Source: Clostridia bacterium (GTDB lineage Bacteria > Bacillota > Clostridia > Oscillospirales > CAG-272). From it: DNA of 39,540 bases. Each line of letters opens with the position of its first letter. The stretch's first letter is position 1. Positions 23,233 through 33,196 of this stretch are shown here, piece by piece. The stretch is taken from the NCBI GenBank assembly GCA_017540175.1, contig JAFYBN010000008.1:74030-113569 (forward strand), read 5' to 3'. A program made the translations under genes and the position numbers. The notes beneath the pieces were generated by a model, which searched no databases, was not told the origin of the DNA, and saw only the letters and a list, made by a program, of their open reading frames with translations.

Positions 23233-25713
23233 ATGATTCTGAAATCGATCCATATCGAATCCTTCGGCGGGCTGAACCGTTTTGACGCCGACTTTTCCTC
23301 CGGCTCAAACGTCATCGTCGGGGACAACGGGACGGGAAAATCTTCCCTGTCCATGTTCGTCAAATTCATATTCTACGGGCTTTCCTCCCGCGCGGGGCGC
23401 AGCGGCGTGTCCGAACGCCAGCGCTGGCTGAACCGCGGCGCGGGAGAGGCGTCCGGATGGCTCATCGCAGAGACGGACGACGGCACGACCTACCGCATCG
23501 AGCGCGCGATCCGCCCCACGGACGGCGGCGCTCTGCGCGAACGCATTGCCGTCTCGAATCAGGAAACGGGTGAGGTCGTCTCAGGACAGAATCCGGGAGA
23601 GCTCTTTTTCGGCGTGCCCGAAGAGGTCTTTCTCGACACCTGCTTCGTCGCTCAGGCGGGAGTCCGCCCGACGCTTGCCGTCGGCGCGAGCGCAGCGGGC
23701 TCGAAGGGCGCGGTCGAGAATCTTCTGACCTCGGCGGATGAGAGCGTGGACATCCGCCGCGCACTGATGCGGCTTGACGCGCTGAGGCGCGAGCTGAAGC
23801 ACAAAACCGGCGGCGGGGGAGAGATCCCCGCGCTGAAGGAAAAACGCGCCGCGCTCGCAGCAGAGCGCAAAAGCGCGGCGGAAAAGAGCGCGGAGATCCT
23901 TTCCCTCTCCGCGTCGCTCGACGACATCAACCGGCGCATCGGAGAGCTTGAAGAGGATCGGGAGCGATTCGCCGCGGTATTCGATTCGCTCGATAAAATC
24001 AATCAGAAACGCCGCTCGGACGCCGCCACTTCGGATGCCGCTCAGCTGAACCGCATCAACGCCGCGCTCGCTCAGATGGACGGTTCGCCGTTCGGGGAGG
24101 GCTTCGACGATCTGCTCGAAGACGCCGAACGGGAGATCCGCGCCTTCGACGAACAGGAAGCGGCGTTTAGGGAACGCTTCCCGGATGAAGGGGATCATCC
24201 ACGCTTCCCCGACGAGCCGCGCCCCTATCCTTTCCGCGGCGACGAGAAGTCCGGGGAGACCGAAGACGACGAGCTGCCGGACGACGGGCCGATCCCGAAA
24301 AGTGCGTTTTCGCGCGGGGATGACGTTTTGCCGCCCGATGGGATCGATCCCTATGAGGACACCGGCGCCATCGAAATCGCGAACGCTGTCACGCCCCCTC
24401 CGGCGGACGAAACGCTCCCCGACGCGCAGGAAGCGGTCGACGAGGTGAAGCATCTCGCCGCGCAGGCCAAGGGGGGAAGGATCGCGGGGATCGTGCTCGC
24501 CCTCTGCGCCGTGCTCGGTCTCGCGGTCGCGCTGATCCAGTATCGGAACAACTCGAGCGCCTATCTGCTCACGCTTGCTGCAACGCTCATCGTGATGACC
24601 GCGGCGGTAATCTCCCTGATCCGCTGTGTCGCGACCGTCTCGAAGCTGAACGCCCTGCTTTCCGAATGGAACGCGGAAAGCCCCGCGGAGATCGAAGTCG
24701 CGGTACAGGAACGCCTTGCCGTGATCGAACGGGACCGCGCGGAGGAGAGCGAAAAACGCCGCCTGTCCGCAAAGCTCGACGCCGCCCGCCTCGGGTTCGA
24801 CGCCGCGCTCACCCGCGTAAACGATCTGCTCGCGCAGGCGGGGATCGAATCGGCGGGCGACGTTTTCGAGGACATCCGCACGCTGAGACGCCGCGGAAAC
24901 GAGGTTTCCGGGGACCGCCGCCAGCTCGCAGAACGGCGCGGTCAGCTCGAGGGCAGGCTTGAGATCCTGCGCGAGCAGCTTGCCGACGCCAATGCAGACG
25001 AAATCGAGGCGGACGCCTCCCGCGCCCTTTTGACGGACGAGGGCAGGCGCGCCGCGGCGCTCACGCCCGAGGAGATCAAGGACCTCGTGCGGCAGCGCGA
25101 TTTCACGCTGAGTGCCCTCGCGTCCGCCGAAAAGCGCCGCGCCGCGCTCGAGGAAAAGCTCGCCTCCGTCGGGAAGATCTCGCGCCCGCCGGACGAGCTC
25201 GACACCCTGATTGAAGCGGCGGACCGCCGCATCACGGAGCTTGAGCTCCGCAGGGACGCGCTCGCGCTCGCCTCCGAAGCCATCGGGAACGCCGGCGAGG
25301 AGATGCGCAGGGACGTGATCCCGCGTGTCGCCGAGCGCGCTTCCGACCGCGTGAAACGGGCGAGCGGCTCCTACGACCGGCTCCTGCTCGATTCCGGGCT
25401 TTCCTGCACGCTTGCGGAGGACACCGCGCTCACGCCGCAGGAGATCCTGTCGCGCGGAGAAGCCGATCTCGCCTACCTCAGTCTCCGGCTCGCGCTCGCG
25501 GACGAGATGTTCCGCACGGAAAAGCCGCCCGTCTTCCTTGATGAAAGCTTCGCGCACATCGATCTCGACCGCGCCGCCCGCTTCCTCGCCACCCTGACCG
25601 ACCGGCAGAGCCTGATTTTCACCTGCCGCCGCGACGAGGCCGAAGAGGCGCGTCGGCTCGGCTGCCGTGTGACGACGCTTTCGAAACCGATCCAAAACGG
25701 AGGTACCGTATGA
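23233..25713 (+). CDS. YhaN-like AAA/SMC-type ATPase with central membrane segments
   Basis: This 826-residue SbcC/Rad50-like ATPase pairs with the preceding nuclease. Walker A is GDNGTGKSS (residues 30-38), the signature region is [14 protein letters not shown] (about 750) and Walker B is [16 protein letters not shown] (about 770). Coiled coils flank a middle part (about 200-280 and 490-690). Between them are an acidic Pro/Asp-rich stretch (about 305-400) and two hydrophobic helices (about 417-435 and 442-462), so the protein is probably membrane-anchored at the hinge, as predicted for YhaN relatives. I see no zinc hook (CxxC). The start lies 10 nt after the nuclease stop. Its stop overlaps the glpK start (ATGA). 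Confidence 0.88.
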   Translation: MILKSIHIESFGGLNRFDADFSSGSNVIVGDNGTGKSSLSMFVKFIFYGLSSRAGRSGVSERQRWLNRGAGEASGWLIAETDDGTTYRIERAIRPTDGGALRERIAVSNQETGEVVSGQNPGELFFGVPEEVFLDTCFVAQAGVRPTLAVGASAAGSKGAVENLLTSADESVDIRRALMRLDALRRELKHKTGGGGEIPALKEKRAALAAERKSAAEKSAEILSLSASLDDINRRIGELEEDRERFAAVFDSLDKINQKRRSDAATSDAAQLNRINAALAQMDGSPFGEGFDDLLEDAEREIRAFDEQEAAFRERFPDEGDHPRFPDEPRPYPFRGDEKSGETEDDELPDDGPIPKSAFSRGDDVLPPDGIDPYEDTGAIEIANAVTPPPADETLPDAQEAVDEVKHLAAQAKGGRIAGIVLALCAVLGLAVALIQYRNNSSAYLLTLAATLIVMTAAVISLIRCVATVSKLNALLSEWNAESPAEIEVAVQERLAVIERDRAEESEKRRLSAKLDAARLGFDAALTRVNDLLAQAGIESAGDVFEDIRTLRRRGNEVSGDRRQLAERRGQLEGRLEILREQLADANADEIEADASRALLTDEGRRAAALTPEEIKDLVRQRDFTLSALASAEKRRAALEEKLASVGKISRPPDELDTLIEAADRRITELELRRDALALASEAIGNAGEEMRRDVIPRVAERASDRVKRASGSYDRLLLDSGLSCTLAEDTALTPQEILSRGEADLAYLSLRLALADEMFRTEKPPVFLDESFAHIDLDRAARFLATLTDRQSLIFTCRRDEAEEARRLGCRVTTLSKPIQNGGTV

Positions 25714-27194
25714 AGAAATACATTCTCTCCCTCGATCAGGGCACGACCTCGTCACGCGCGATCCTCTTTGACCGCGATCAGACCATGATCGGCTCGGTCG
25801 CGCGGGAATTCCCGCAGATCTATCCCCGCGAGGGCTGGGTGGAGCACGACCCGCAGGACATCTGGTCGTCGATGTACGGCTGCATGACCGAGCTGCTCGC
25901 CCATTACGACGTCACGCCGGACGAGATCGCCGCGCTCGGCATCACCAACCAGCGCGAGACCACGCTTGTGTGGGATCGCAAGACCGGCTTTCCCGTTTAC
26001 AACGCCATCGTCTGGCAGTGCCGCAGGACCGCCCCGCTTGTCGAAGAGCTGACAAGGGACGGCTGGGGGGACGTCATCCGAGAAAAGACCGGGCTCATCC
26101 CGGACGCGTATTTCTCCGCGACGAAGATCCGCTGGATCCTCGATCACGTGAAGGGCGCGCGGGACAGAGCCGAGGCGGGCGAGCTCTGCTTCGGCACGGT
26201 GGACACCTGGCTGCTCTGGAAGCTGACGGAGGGACTTGCGCACATCACAGACCGCACGAACGCCTCCCGCACGATGCTTTACAACATTCATGAAAACCGC
26301 TGGGACGACGAACTGCTCCGTCACTTCGGCGTCCCGAAAGCCATGCTCCCCGAGGTGCGGTCATCTTCCGAGATCTTCGGGCACGCGAATCTCGGCGGAA
26401 TCCCCGTTCCGGTCTCCGGAATTGCCGGGGATCAGCAGGCGGCGCTGTTCGGACAGGGATGCTTCTCCGCGGGCGACGCGAAGAACACCTACGGCACGGG
26501 CTGTTTCCTCCTGATGAACACAGGAGCGGAAATCAAAAAAAGCGAAAACGGCCTTCTCTGCACCGTCGCTGCGACCCTGAAGGACGAGCCGCCGCAGTAT
26601 GCGCTCGAAGGCTCGGTCTTCACGGGCGGCGCGGTCACGCAGTGGCTCCGGGACGAAATGAAATTCTTCCATGAAAGCGCGGAGATCGAAAAGCTCGCGA
26701 CGAGCGTTCCGGACTCGGGCGGGGTTTATCTGGTCCCCGCGTTCACGGGACTCGGCGCGCCATGGTGGGATATGTACGCGCGCGGCACGATCACGGGGAT
26801 CACCCGCGGGACGCGCCGCGAGCACATCGTCCGGGCAGCGGAGGAATCCATCGCCTACCAATCCGCCGATCTGATCGCCGCGATGGAGCGCGACGTGGGC
26901 GTGCCGCTGAAAGCGCTCCGGGTAGACGGCGGCGCGACGCGGGACAATTTCCTCATGCAGTTTCAGGCGGACATCATCGGCAAGCCGATTCTCCGCCCCG
27001 CCGTGCGGGAAACGACCGCGCTCGGCGCGGCGTATCTCGCCGGACTCGCCGTCGGGTTCTGGCAGTCCCGTGAGGAGCTGAAGGCAAAGCGCTGTCACGA
27101 AGAGAGCTTCGAGCCGTCGATCACCGCAGAGGCGCGGGAGAAAATGCTCGACGGCTGGCATACCGCCGTCGGGATGGCAATGGGACATAAATAA
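25710..27194 (+). CDS. glpK: Glycerol kinase
   Basis: This 494-residue FGGY kinase phosphorylates glycerol to sn-glycerol 3-phosphate. Clear blocks are [15 protein letters not shown] (about 6), [14 protein letters not shown] (about 78), IVWQCRRT (about 96), [14 protein letters not shown] (about 132), [15 protein letters not shown] (about 236), [14 protein letters not shown] (about 259) and [19 protein letters not shown] (about 407). The start overlaps the YhaN-like stop by 4 nt, so it appears to be the last gene of the capA-rbfA-nrnA-yhaO-yhaN series. Neither a glycerol facilitator nor a glycerol-phosphate dehydrogenase is near, and coupling to repair genes is unusual. A palindromic repeat element starts 8 nt after the stop. 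Confidence 0.96.
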   Translation: MKKYILSLDQGTTSSRAILFDRDQTMIGSVAREFPQIYPREGWVEHDPQDIWSSMYGCMTELLAHYDVTPDEIAALGITNQRETTLVWDRKTGFPVYNAIVWQCRRTAPLVEELTRDGWGDVIREKTGLIPDAYFSATKIRWILDHVKGARDRAEAGELCFGTVDTWLLWKLTEGLAHITDRTNASRTMLYNIHENRWDDELLRHFGVPKAMLPEVRSSSEIFGHANLGGIPVPVSGIAGDQQAALFGQGCFSAGDAKNTYGTGCFLLMNTGAEIKKSENGLLCTVAATLKDEPPQYALEGSVFTGGAVTQWLRDEMKFFHESAEIEKLATSVPDSGGVYLVPAFTGLGAPWWDMYARGTITGITRGTRREHIVRAAEESIAYQSADLIAAMERDVGVPLKALRVDGGATRDNFLMQFQADIIGKPILRPAVRETTALGAAYLAGLAVGFWQSREELKAKRCHEESFEPSITAEAREKMLDGWHTAVGMAMGHK

Positions 27195-27201
27195 CGCGAA
27201 A

Positions 27202-27380
27202 GGGGAAACGCGGCTTCCCCGAAATGAAGCCCCGCGCAGTTAACTGCGCAGCAAGAACTATCATACGACTGAAACAGCGGACTGCTCCTTGAGCAGTCCG
27301 CTGTTTCAGTCGCTAAAAAAGTTCTTTGCCCACGATGCGTAGCATCGTCAGCTTTCATTTTAAGAAAGCCGCGTTTCCCC
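27202..27380. repeat. 179-bp palindromic repeat element (MITE- or BIME-like), full copy
   Basis: The ends are near-perfect terminal inverted repeats: GGGGAAACGCGGCTT at 27202-27216 and AAGCCGCGTTTCCCC at 27366-27380. Each arm has a small palindrome (GCGCAGTTAACTGCGC at 27234-27249; ACGATGC-GTA-GCATCGT at 27332-27348) next to an AAGAACT motif. The centre is a perfect 22-bp stem with a 3-nt loop (27266-27312). The right arm recurs, reversed, at 35491. It contains no gene. The central hairpin has no T run after it on either strand, so a classical terminator role is doubtful, though it lies between the convergent glpK and MBOAT genes. Confidence 0.85.
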
Positions 27381-27394
27381 TGTTGATGTCGCAC

Positions 27395-28792
27395 TCAGAA
27401 CCGGAAATAGATGAAGGGGTTGTAGTCCGAGCCGGTGAGGAAGATGACGGACAGGAACACAAGGGCGAGCGCGAGAACGCCTTCCAGAACGAAGGAAACC
27501 TTCTGTCCCGCTTCCATCGCGCAGAGCTTCTTTCGCAAAAACGGGAACACCGGAGCGCTGAGAAGCACCGCCGCGGCCGTGATAAAGAACGAGAGATTGG
27601 AGAACTGCGCCATGCCGTTCGCGACGCCCCCGCTGAACGAGAACATCGCGCCGAGATAGGACACGGCGGCGGGCAGATCGTCCGCTCGGAAGAACACCCA
27701 TCCGATCAAAACGACCGTCATCGTGTAAAGCCATCCGATGAATTTCGGGATTTTCGAGAAGAAAGCGTTCAGCTTTTCCCGGTTCTGGACGATCCTTTCG
27801 ACGATCAGGAAAACGCCGTAGTAGAGCCCCCAGACGATGAAATTGAAGGAAGCGCCGTGCCAGAAACCCGTTGCGATAAAGACGATCAAAAGATTGAGAT
27901 AGGTTCTCGCCGCGCCCCTGCGGTTTCCTCCGAGCGGGATATACAGATAGTCGCGGAACCAGGACGACAGGGAGATATGCCAGCGTCTCCAGAATTCCCT
28001 CACGGACGAGGAAACATAGGGATAGTTGAAGTTTTCGAGAAAATCAAAGCCGAGCATGTGCCCGATCCCGATCGCCATATCCGAGTATCCGCTGAAATCG
28101 TAGTAGATCTGGAGCGCGTAACAGACGATCCCCACCCACGCCGTGAAGGAATAGAGTCCCTGATCCACGGCAAATACCGTGTCCGCGATCACGGAGACCG
28201 TGTTGGAGATGACGACCTTCTTCGCAAGGCCTATCGAAAACCGGACGATTCCCTTCGCCGTTTTTGCCGCGGTGCATTCCCGGCTTGAGAGCTGTTTTTC
28301 GACGTCGACATACCGGACGATGGGACCGGCGATGAGCTGGGGGAAAAGAGAAATGTACAGCGCGATTTTCAGTATGCTGCGCTGTGCCGCGGCCTTCCTT
28401 CTGTACACGTCGATCGTATAGGACATGATCTGAAAGGTAAAGAACGAAATGCCGATGGGAAGCGCGATCTCAAACCTGCCTCCCGTGAAGAATCCGAGAT
28501 ACTTGAAAACGAAAAGCAGTCCGAGATTGAAGATGAGGGAAACGATCAGAATGAGCTTTCGGCGCGCTTCCCTGCCCTCCTCTTTTTCGAGAAGGATGCC
28601 GAACAGATAATTCGCGACGATGGACCCGAGCATCAGGAGCACATTTTTCGGCTCTCCCCAGGAATAGAAAACCAGCGACGCCGCAAGGAGCATGAGGTTT
28701 TTCGCGGCGATGTATTTCTTTGGAATGATGAAATTCAGGATGAGGACCGCGGGAAGGAACAGAAACAGGAATACGGTTGAGCTGAATATCAT
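27395..28792 (-). CDS. MBOAT-family membrane O-acyltransferase (AlgI-like)
   Basis: This 465-residue membrane protein has about 10-12 helices. AlgI-type MBOAT proteins pass acyl groups, usually acetyl, across the membrane to extracellular polymers. The catalytic His (about residue 312) lies in ATGFWHGASFNFIVWG. Other family matches are LPIGISFFTFQIMSYTIDVYR, FPQLIAGPIVRY, YYDFSGYSDMAIGIGHMLGF and FWRRWHISLSSWFRDYLYIPLGG. GAGG precedes the start. It lies 38 nt after an AlgJ/AlgX-like SGNH gene, a pairing seen in alginate- and cellulose-acetylation systems. No alginate synthesis genes are present, so the acceptor polymer is unknown. Confidence 0.94.
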   Translation of the reverse strand: MIFSSTVFLFLFLPAVLILNFIIPKKYIAAKNLMLLAASLVFYSWGEPKNVLLMLGSIVANYLFGILLEKEEGREARRKLILIVSLIFNLGLLFVFKYLGFFTGGRFEIALPIGISFFTFQIMSYTIDVYRRKAAAQRSILKIALYISLFPQLIAGPIVRYVDVEKQLSSRECTAAKTAKGIVRFSIGLAKKVVISNTVSVIADTVFAVDQGLYSFTAWVGIVCYALQIYYDFSGYSDMAIGIGHMLGFDFLENFNYPYVSSSVREFWRRWHISLSSWFRDYLYIPLGGNRRGAARTYLNLLIVFIATGFWHGASFNFIVWGLYYGVFLIVERIVQNREKLNAFFSKIPKFIGWLYTMTVVLIGWVFFRADDLPAAVSYLGAMFSFSGGVANGMAQFSNLSFFITAAAVLLSAPVFPFLRKKLCAMEAGQKVSFVLEGVLALALVFLSVIFLTGSDYNPFIYFRF

Positions 28793-28830
28793 AGAATTGC
28801 CTCACATGTCTGCGGAATGATCGGGGTTTC

Positions 28831-30339
28831 TCACTCTTCCGCGCTCTTCAGGTACAGATAAAGAGAGTCGTACACATTCGAGCCCGGATCCAGAACCGTC
28901 TTGTCGTTCGGTCCCCACGCAGGGGCCTTCCCGCCCATGTTGCAGACCATCTGCTCGTTGCATTCGAGGATCACGCAGTCGATTTTCGAAAGGATCTTCT
29001 CCCATTTCTCATACCCTTTTTTCAGGGGATCGTCGCCGGATGCGCCGCGCCAGTCGTTGTAATAAAACTGCTCGAATCTTCGGGAAACCGTGTACGTCTG
29101 GAAATAATGCTTGAAATCCCAGCAGAAGCTGCCGCCCTGCACGAGGACGTTCATCCTTGTCTTGTTCGAGGGATCAGTGTATTCCACCTCGGGCCAGTAG
29201 TAAAGGCTGTCGCGCGTCGCCGATTTGGTGCTCAGTCCGCTGTACGCGATGTCGAAGATGTCCGTTTCTCCGTTTCCGAACCCGCTGGGCCTCTTTGAGG
29301 AGGTGATCTTGTTCGTCGTGAGCGTTCTGACGCCGTCCCCGCTCAGGTCGTTGTACATGTCGAGGATCGCCCGGACGGCTTCGAACGCGGCGAGCTTGTT
29401 CCAGTGCGTGCCGGTGAGCGGGAAGGTCTCGTCCAGCCCGATCTCGTCGTAAAGCGAGGCGCAGTGGATATAGTTGACTTCGCTGTTTTTGAGGAGCTCA
29501 AGGAGCTTCGTCACGGGACGCACGTAATCGTCGGGCGCCGTATTCTGCGCCTTGAACCAGTCTGGGATGAAGCGCTCATACTGCTCCGCCTTGTTCGGCG
29601 TGATCACAAGGATCATCTCGATGCCCCGTTTTTTGAGCTGATTCTGTATATAAGTCAGCTTTTCGACACGATCCTGCAAATACTCCTCGGTGCAGTCGCG
29701 GTATTTCCGGGAATATCCGTAGAATTCGTTGATGTATCCGTTCTCATAGCAATAGCCGCCGTTGCCGATGATGACCTGATCGGTGCCCTTGTACGCGCTG
29801 GGTACGGAGCTGTCCCGCTCATAGAGGCGCTTGTTGATCTCGGCATAGAGGCTGTTCGAGGTGCTGTACGGATAAGGATTCACGGGTTCGGACGTCTGCT
29901 CCGGCTGCTGTGCCGTATCCATGGCGTCCCCCGCGCCCTCGCCCTCCGACTTGCCGGGAGCGGGGTCCGCGGGCTGAACGGTCCCCGCGTCCTGCCTGCC
30001 GTCCGTTTTGGGCGTCCGGGGCACAAAGAGGGTCGCGATGTCAAAGCCGATATCGGACGTGTCGAACTGGAGCTGACGGTACATGGAGACGAAGTTCCCG
30101 CGGAGCGGGTATTTTTCGGAAAACCAGTTCTCAAAATCGCGCTGGAAATCGGACGAGACATACTCCCCGAGATGAAAATCGGGCGCTTCATACTGCTTCT
30201 CACCGTCGAGCACGGTCTTGTCCTGCCCGAATAAGATCAGCAGGCACAAAGGGATCGAGAGCATGGCCGTGAACAGCACAGCCAGCACGACGCCCGCCGC
30301 TGTGAAAAACCGTCCCTCCGGTCCGGTTTTGTTTTCCAT
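28831..30339 (-). CDS. AlgJ/AlgX-like (DHHW-type) SGNH acetyltransferase partner
   Basis: This 502-residue membrane-anchored outer protein has one N-terminal helix (about residues 14-37), a Pro/Gly/Asp-rich linker (about 108-145) and an SGNH-like domain (about 150-500). The family blocks are VIGNGGYCYENGYI (about 180), VITPNKAEQYE (about 245), the GTHWN motif (about 310), and VQGGSFCWDF (about 400), whose Ser is the probable nucleophile. Such proteins receive acetyl groups from the MBOAT partner and transfer them to a polysaccharide. ATG 30339 is preferred over 30363 because AAAGG stands 7 nt upstream. Its gene is followed 38 nt later by the MBOAT gene. No clear promoter lies before it, so transcription may come from the surface-protein gene. 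Confidence 0.85.
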   Translation of the reverse strand: MENKTGPEGRFFTAAGVVLAVLFTAMLSIPLCLLILFGQDKTVLDGEKQYEAPDFHLGEYVSSDFQRDFENWFSEKYPLRGNFVSMYRQLQFDTSDIGFDIATLFVPRTPKTDGRQDAGTVQPADPAPGKSEGEGAGDAMDTAQQPEQTSEPVNPYPYSTSNSLYAEINKRLYERDSSVPSAYKGTDQVIIGNGGYCYENGYINEFYGYSRKYRDCTEEYLQDRVEKLTYIQNQLKKRGIEMILVITPNKAEQYERFIPDWFKAQNTAPDDYVRPVTKLLELLKNSEVNYIHCASLYDEIGLDETFPLTGTHWNKLAAFEAVRAILDMYNDLSGDGVRTLTTNKITSSKRPSGFGNGETDIFDIAYSGLSTKSATRDSLYYWPEVEYTDPSNKTRMNVLVQGGSFCWDFKHYFQTYTVSRRFEQFYYNDWRGASGDDPLKKGYEKWEKILSKIDCVILECNEQMVCNMGGKAPAWGPNDKTVLDPGSNVYDSLYLYLKSAEE

Positions 30340-30432
30340 ATGCTTACCTTTCCAAGAGTTCATTCTTGATTCGTCTGCCGCCCTGCCCGTGCGTCGGATG
30401 AAACGGCGCGCGGCGGACGCGGGCTTTATGAA

Positions 30433-30469
30433 AGACCGGGCAGCGCTGACTGACCATACTGCCCGGTCT
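30433..30469 (-). terminator. Hairpin between the surface-protein gene and the SGNH gene
   Basis: A perfect 11-bp stem AGACCGGGCAG/CTGCCCGGTCT with a 15-nt loop follows the surface-protein stop by 44 nt. On the minus strand only TTTCAT comes after it, so it probably terminates incompletely and sets the ratio of surface protein to acetylation genes. The rest of 30340-30513 shows no gene. Confidence 0.6.
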
Positions 30470-30513
30470 GATTCATTTTTTGATCCGGATACCGAATCTA
30501 TGAGGATTTCGTC

Positions 30514-33123
30514 TTATTTTCTCTTCGAGATCCAGGCGGAGCCGAGGACGGCGATGAGGGTGATCACGCTGCCGCCGATCATCGAGCCGCAGCCGGATTT
30601 CTTTTCCTCGGCGGGCTTCTCCGCTGCCGGAGTCTCAGCCGCGGGCGCTTCGTCGGCGGGCTTGGTTTCCGGATTTTCAGCCGGGGGCTCTTGTGCCGTC
30701 GGCGTCTCAGCCGGAGTTTCTTCGGCGGGCGGGGCATCCGTCTTGTCGCCGGTCCGTTCGCCGTAGAGCGTCACTTCGGAAAGCTGGAAGCATCCGGAGG
30801 ACGCGCCGTCCGCTTCGAACTTGACGTAGGAAACGCCGTCGGCGCTTCCCTTGCCGTTGAAGTAGGTGAAGTTCAGTTCTTCGAAGAAGGCGTCGCTGCC
30901 GGAGGCGAGCTTCGTCCAGTTCGTGCCGTCCGAGGAGACGGAAACCGTCCAGCCGCTCGGGCTTCTGCCGTTGTAGGAGGCGTTGTCGTTCGCCGTCGCC
31001 ATCGTGAAGCCCGTGACCTTGTAGACGCCGTCAAGGGACGCGACGGATTCGATCGGGAAGCTGCTCGTGCAGAACTTCGTCGAGGTGTCGCCGTCCCAGA
31101 GGTTTTCGGGACCTTCGCCGCCGTTGCCGCTCGTGCCGTCTTCCCATTCATAACCGGTGATCGGCTTCATGCCGGCCGCCGCGGCTGCCGCGTCAAGGGA
31201 ATCGAAGCCCTTCGACGGGGGCGCTTCGAGCGTGAAGGGGAAGTCGAACGTCGTGTCGACGAGCTGGTCGTTCGCGTCGATCGCGTAAACCTTGATCAGG
31301 TGCTCGCCGGGCTTGAGCTTGTCGACCTCTATTTCGATGTTGAAGCCTTCCGCTTCCTCATGGATCGCCGCCTTGACGTCGGGTCTGTCCTGAATGAAGT
31401 CCGCGGATTTCACCGCCGCGCCGCCGTCGATCGTATAGGCAAAGCCCTTGATCGGCGTGGAGATGTGCGCCCAGCCGCGCGTTCCGAGCACTTCGATCGG
31501 ACCCTCGATCGGGTTCTCGGCGAGCCATGCCTGCGCGCCGCCGTCTACCATCGTCTCATAGTCGACGAAAATGGTGTCCCAGGACTTGGCGAGGAGCTCG
31601 GCCGCTTCCACGGCGGGAGCCGCCGGACCGGAGGACGCGCCCGCGGTCCCGACCAGGGTGACCGTCGCACCGTCCGTGTAGCTGCCCGCCCAGATGCCGC
31701 CGCCGAATTCCACGAGGTGACTCTGACCCATACCGTAGTCGCTGGTGGTGTGGACGTTCGCCGCGTAGTTCAGAACGAACTGGCTGCCTTCGGTATACTT
31801 GATGGGATTGTCGGTGCGGTCGAGGAAGGTCCACGGAATACCGAATTCATAGAAGAGATAATTCGTTTCCTCGTCCCTGCGAACGCCGAAGCTGTAGGGG
31901 CACTCATCAAAGTAGAAGTTGTCCGCGCTCGAATCCTTCATGTAGGAGGGGCTTGAAACCTTCCAGCACGGGATATCCTCGTCGGCGAGCGCGATGCCGA
32001 TCTCAAACCGCTGATCCTCCGAGTAGGAGCCGTCCGCGGTGCCGAGGAGCGCGACATAGCCGGCGGGACCGATGCCCATGTCGATCGCCTGTACGTCGAA
32101 AATGGGTTCGTATTCGGGCGTCAGCACCTCGAGGTACAGATAGAACATTTCGTCGTCCCACGTCGTGTAGGCGGAACCCTTGATGTCCTTCTGCTTGTCG
32201 TAATCGGTGCGGAAGCCGTCCGTGGCGTAGAAGTCGTTCAGCTTGGCATAGCCGTCGTCCAGATAGCCGTCCATCGTGATGGGCGTGTCGGTCTTCGGAA
32301 TCTGAAGGCTTCCGTCCGAGCCCTTCGTGACGTTCGCTCTGCCGGCAGGCTTCGCGGGAGCGGCGGGAGCGGCGGAGCCGCCGGGAGCCGCGACGAGGGT
32401 GACGATGCCGCCCATGTCGTAAATATCGTTCATCAGGCCCTGACCGTACTGAAGGGTCTTGTAGCCCGAATCCGCCTGGAACGTGATGATGTAGTTGAAG
32501 AACCACTTGTGACCCTCGGTGAAGGAGACCTCACCGGTGCGGTCGATCTGGTTCCACGGCATCTTCACCTCATAGTAGGTGTACTGGCCGTCGTTGATCA
32601 CCTCGAAATCGAAGGGGCAGGTATCGTAGACCGCGTACGCGCCGGAGTTGTCGCGGTACTGTTCCACGACGGAGCCGGTGTACTTCCATTCCTTCGTCTC
32701 GTCGATGGAGCGGTTGTACGAGCACTGCATGACGTAGAGGTCATTTTCCGGAAGATCGTTCACGGGCAGCGTCGCAAGCAGGGCGAGATACATGGAGGAG
32801 TAGGTCGATCCGGGCGGATCTCCCTCGAGGTTCTGCGGGAAGTAATCCTCCTCGGAGACCTTGAAGAGCGCGTAAAAGTTCTCCGCGTTCCAGGTCCCCC
32901 AAGCTTCACCGCGCCCTTCGTGCAGGGCGTCTTCGTTGTCGTACCACTCGTCCTCGTTCGGCGCGTAGAAGTCGTGGATCTTGACGTAGCAGTCGTCCAG
33001 CTTGCCGTCGATCACCGGCGGGGTGTTCGTGCCCTGCAGCTGAATGTCGTCGTACGCGGAAACAGCGACCGCGAGAAGGGCTGTCATCAGCACGCACAGG
33101 ACGATCAGGCTGAGTTTTTTCAT
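30514..33123 (-). CDS. Surface protein with two CBM9-like modules, a discoidin domain and a C-terminal anchor
   Basis: This 869-residue exported protein starts with a signal peptide (cleavage after AVSA, about residue 23). Two related modules of the CBM9/DOMON type occupy about 33-260 and 280-515, starting PPVIDGKLDDCY and PITMDGYLDDGY and joined by an Ala/Pro linker. A domain of unknown fold spans about 540-640. An F5/8 type C (discoidin/CBM32-like) domain follows at about 651-790. Then come a Pro/Glu/Ala-rich wall-spanning stretch and a C-terminal GCGSMIGGSVITLI helix ending in SKRK, a membrane anchor instead of LPxTG. There is no catalytic domain, so it probably binds glycans at the surface. 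AGGAGGAAACG precedes the start and the promoter is consensus. It lies upstream of the acetylation pair. Confidence 0.85.
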   Translation of the reverse strand: MKKLSLIVLCVLMTALLAVAVSAYDDIQLQGTNTPPVIDGKLDDCYVKIHDFYAPNEDEWYDNEDALHEGRGEAWGTWNAENFYALFKVSEEDYFPQNLEGDPPGSTYSSMYLALLATLPVNDLPENDLYVMQCSYNRSIDETKEWKYTGSVVEQYRDNSGAYAVYDTCPFDFEVINDGQYTYYEVKMPWNQIDRTGEVSFTEGHKWFFNYIITFQADSGYKTLQYGQGLMNDIYDMGGIVTLVAAPGGSAAPAAPAKPAGRANVTKGSDGSLQIPKTDTPITMDGYLDDGYAKLNDFYATDGFRTDYDKQKDIKGSAYTTWDDEMFYLYLEVLTPEYEPIFDVQAIDMGIGPAGYVALLGTADGSYSEDQRFEIGIALADEDIPCWKVSSPSYMKDSSADNFYFDECPYSFGVRRDEETNYLFYEFGIPWTFLDRTDNPIKYTEGSQFVLNYAANVHTTSDYGMGQSHLVEFGGGIWAGSYTDGATVTLVGTAGASSGPAAPAVEAAELLAKSWDTIFVDYETMVDGGAQAWLAENPIEGPIEVLGTRGWAHISTPIKGFAYTIDGGAAVKSADFIQDRPDVKAAIHEEAEGFNIEIEVDKLKPGEHLIKVYAIDANDQLVDTTFDFPFTLEAPPSKGFDSLDAAAAAAGMKPITGYEWEDGTSGNGGEGPENLWDGDTSTKFCTSSFPIESVASLDGVYKVTGFTMATANDNASYNGRSPSGWTVSVSSDGTNWTKLASGSDAFFEELNFTYFNGKGSADGVSYVKFEADGASSGCFQLSEVTLYGERTGDKTDAPPAEETPAETPTAQEPPAENPETKPADEAPAAETPAAEKPAEEKKSGCGSMIGGSVITLIAVLGSAWISKRK

Positions 33124-33167
33124 CGTTTCCTCCTGTTTTCGCATAAACATGCGGATTTACGATTCCC

Positions 33168-33196
33168 ATTATACACAAACGACGGGTTTTTGTCAA
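33168..33196 (-). promoter_or_regulatory. Consensus sigma-A promoter of the surface-protein gene
   Basis: On the minus strand TTGACA (33191-33196) and TATAAT (33168-33173) match consensus exactly with a 17-bp spacer. The transcript begins about 40 nt before the ATG; a small CGCAT-GTTT-ATGCG hairpin lies in the leader. Confidence 0.93.

Noticed and set aside
23581-25755. 724-codon minus-strand frame opposite the YhaN-like gene
   Set aside because: No motif or ribosome binding site, and the plus strand carries clear Walker motifs.
27266-27312. 22-bp hairpin as a simple glpK terminator
   Set aside because: No T run follows on either strand, and it is part of a larger repeat; it may still slow transcription.
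27326-28288. Plus-strand frame overlapping the MBOAT gene
   Set aside because: Its first codons come from the repeat element and the rest is antisense to a clear MBOAT protein. The same first residues recur at the second repeat copy.
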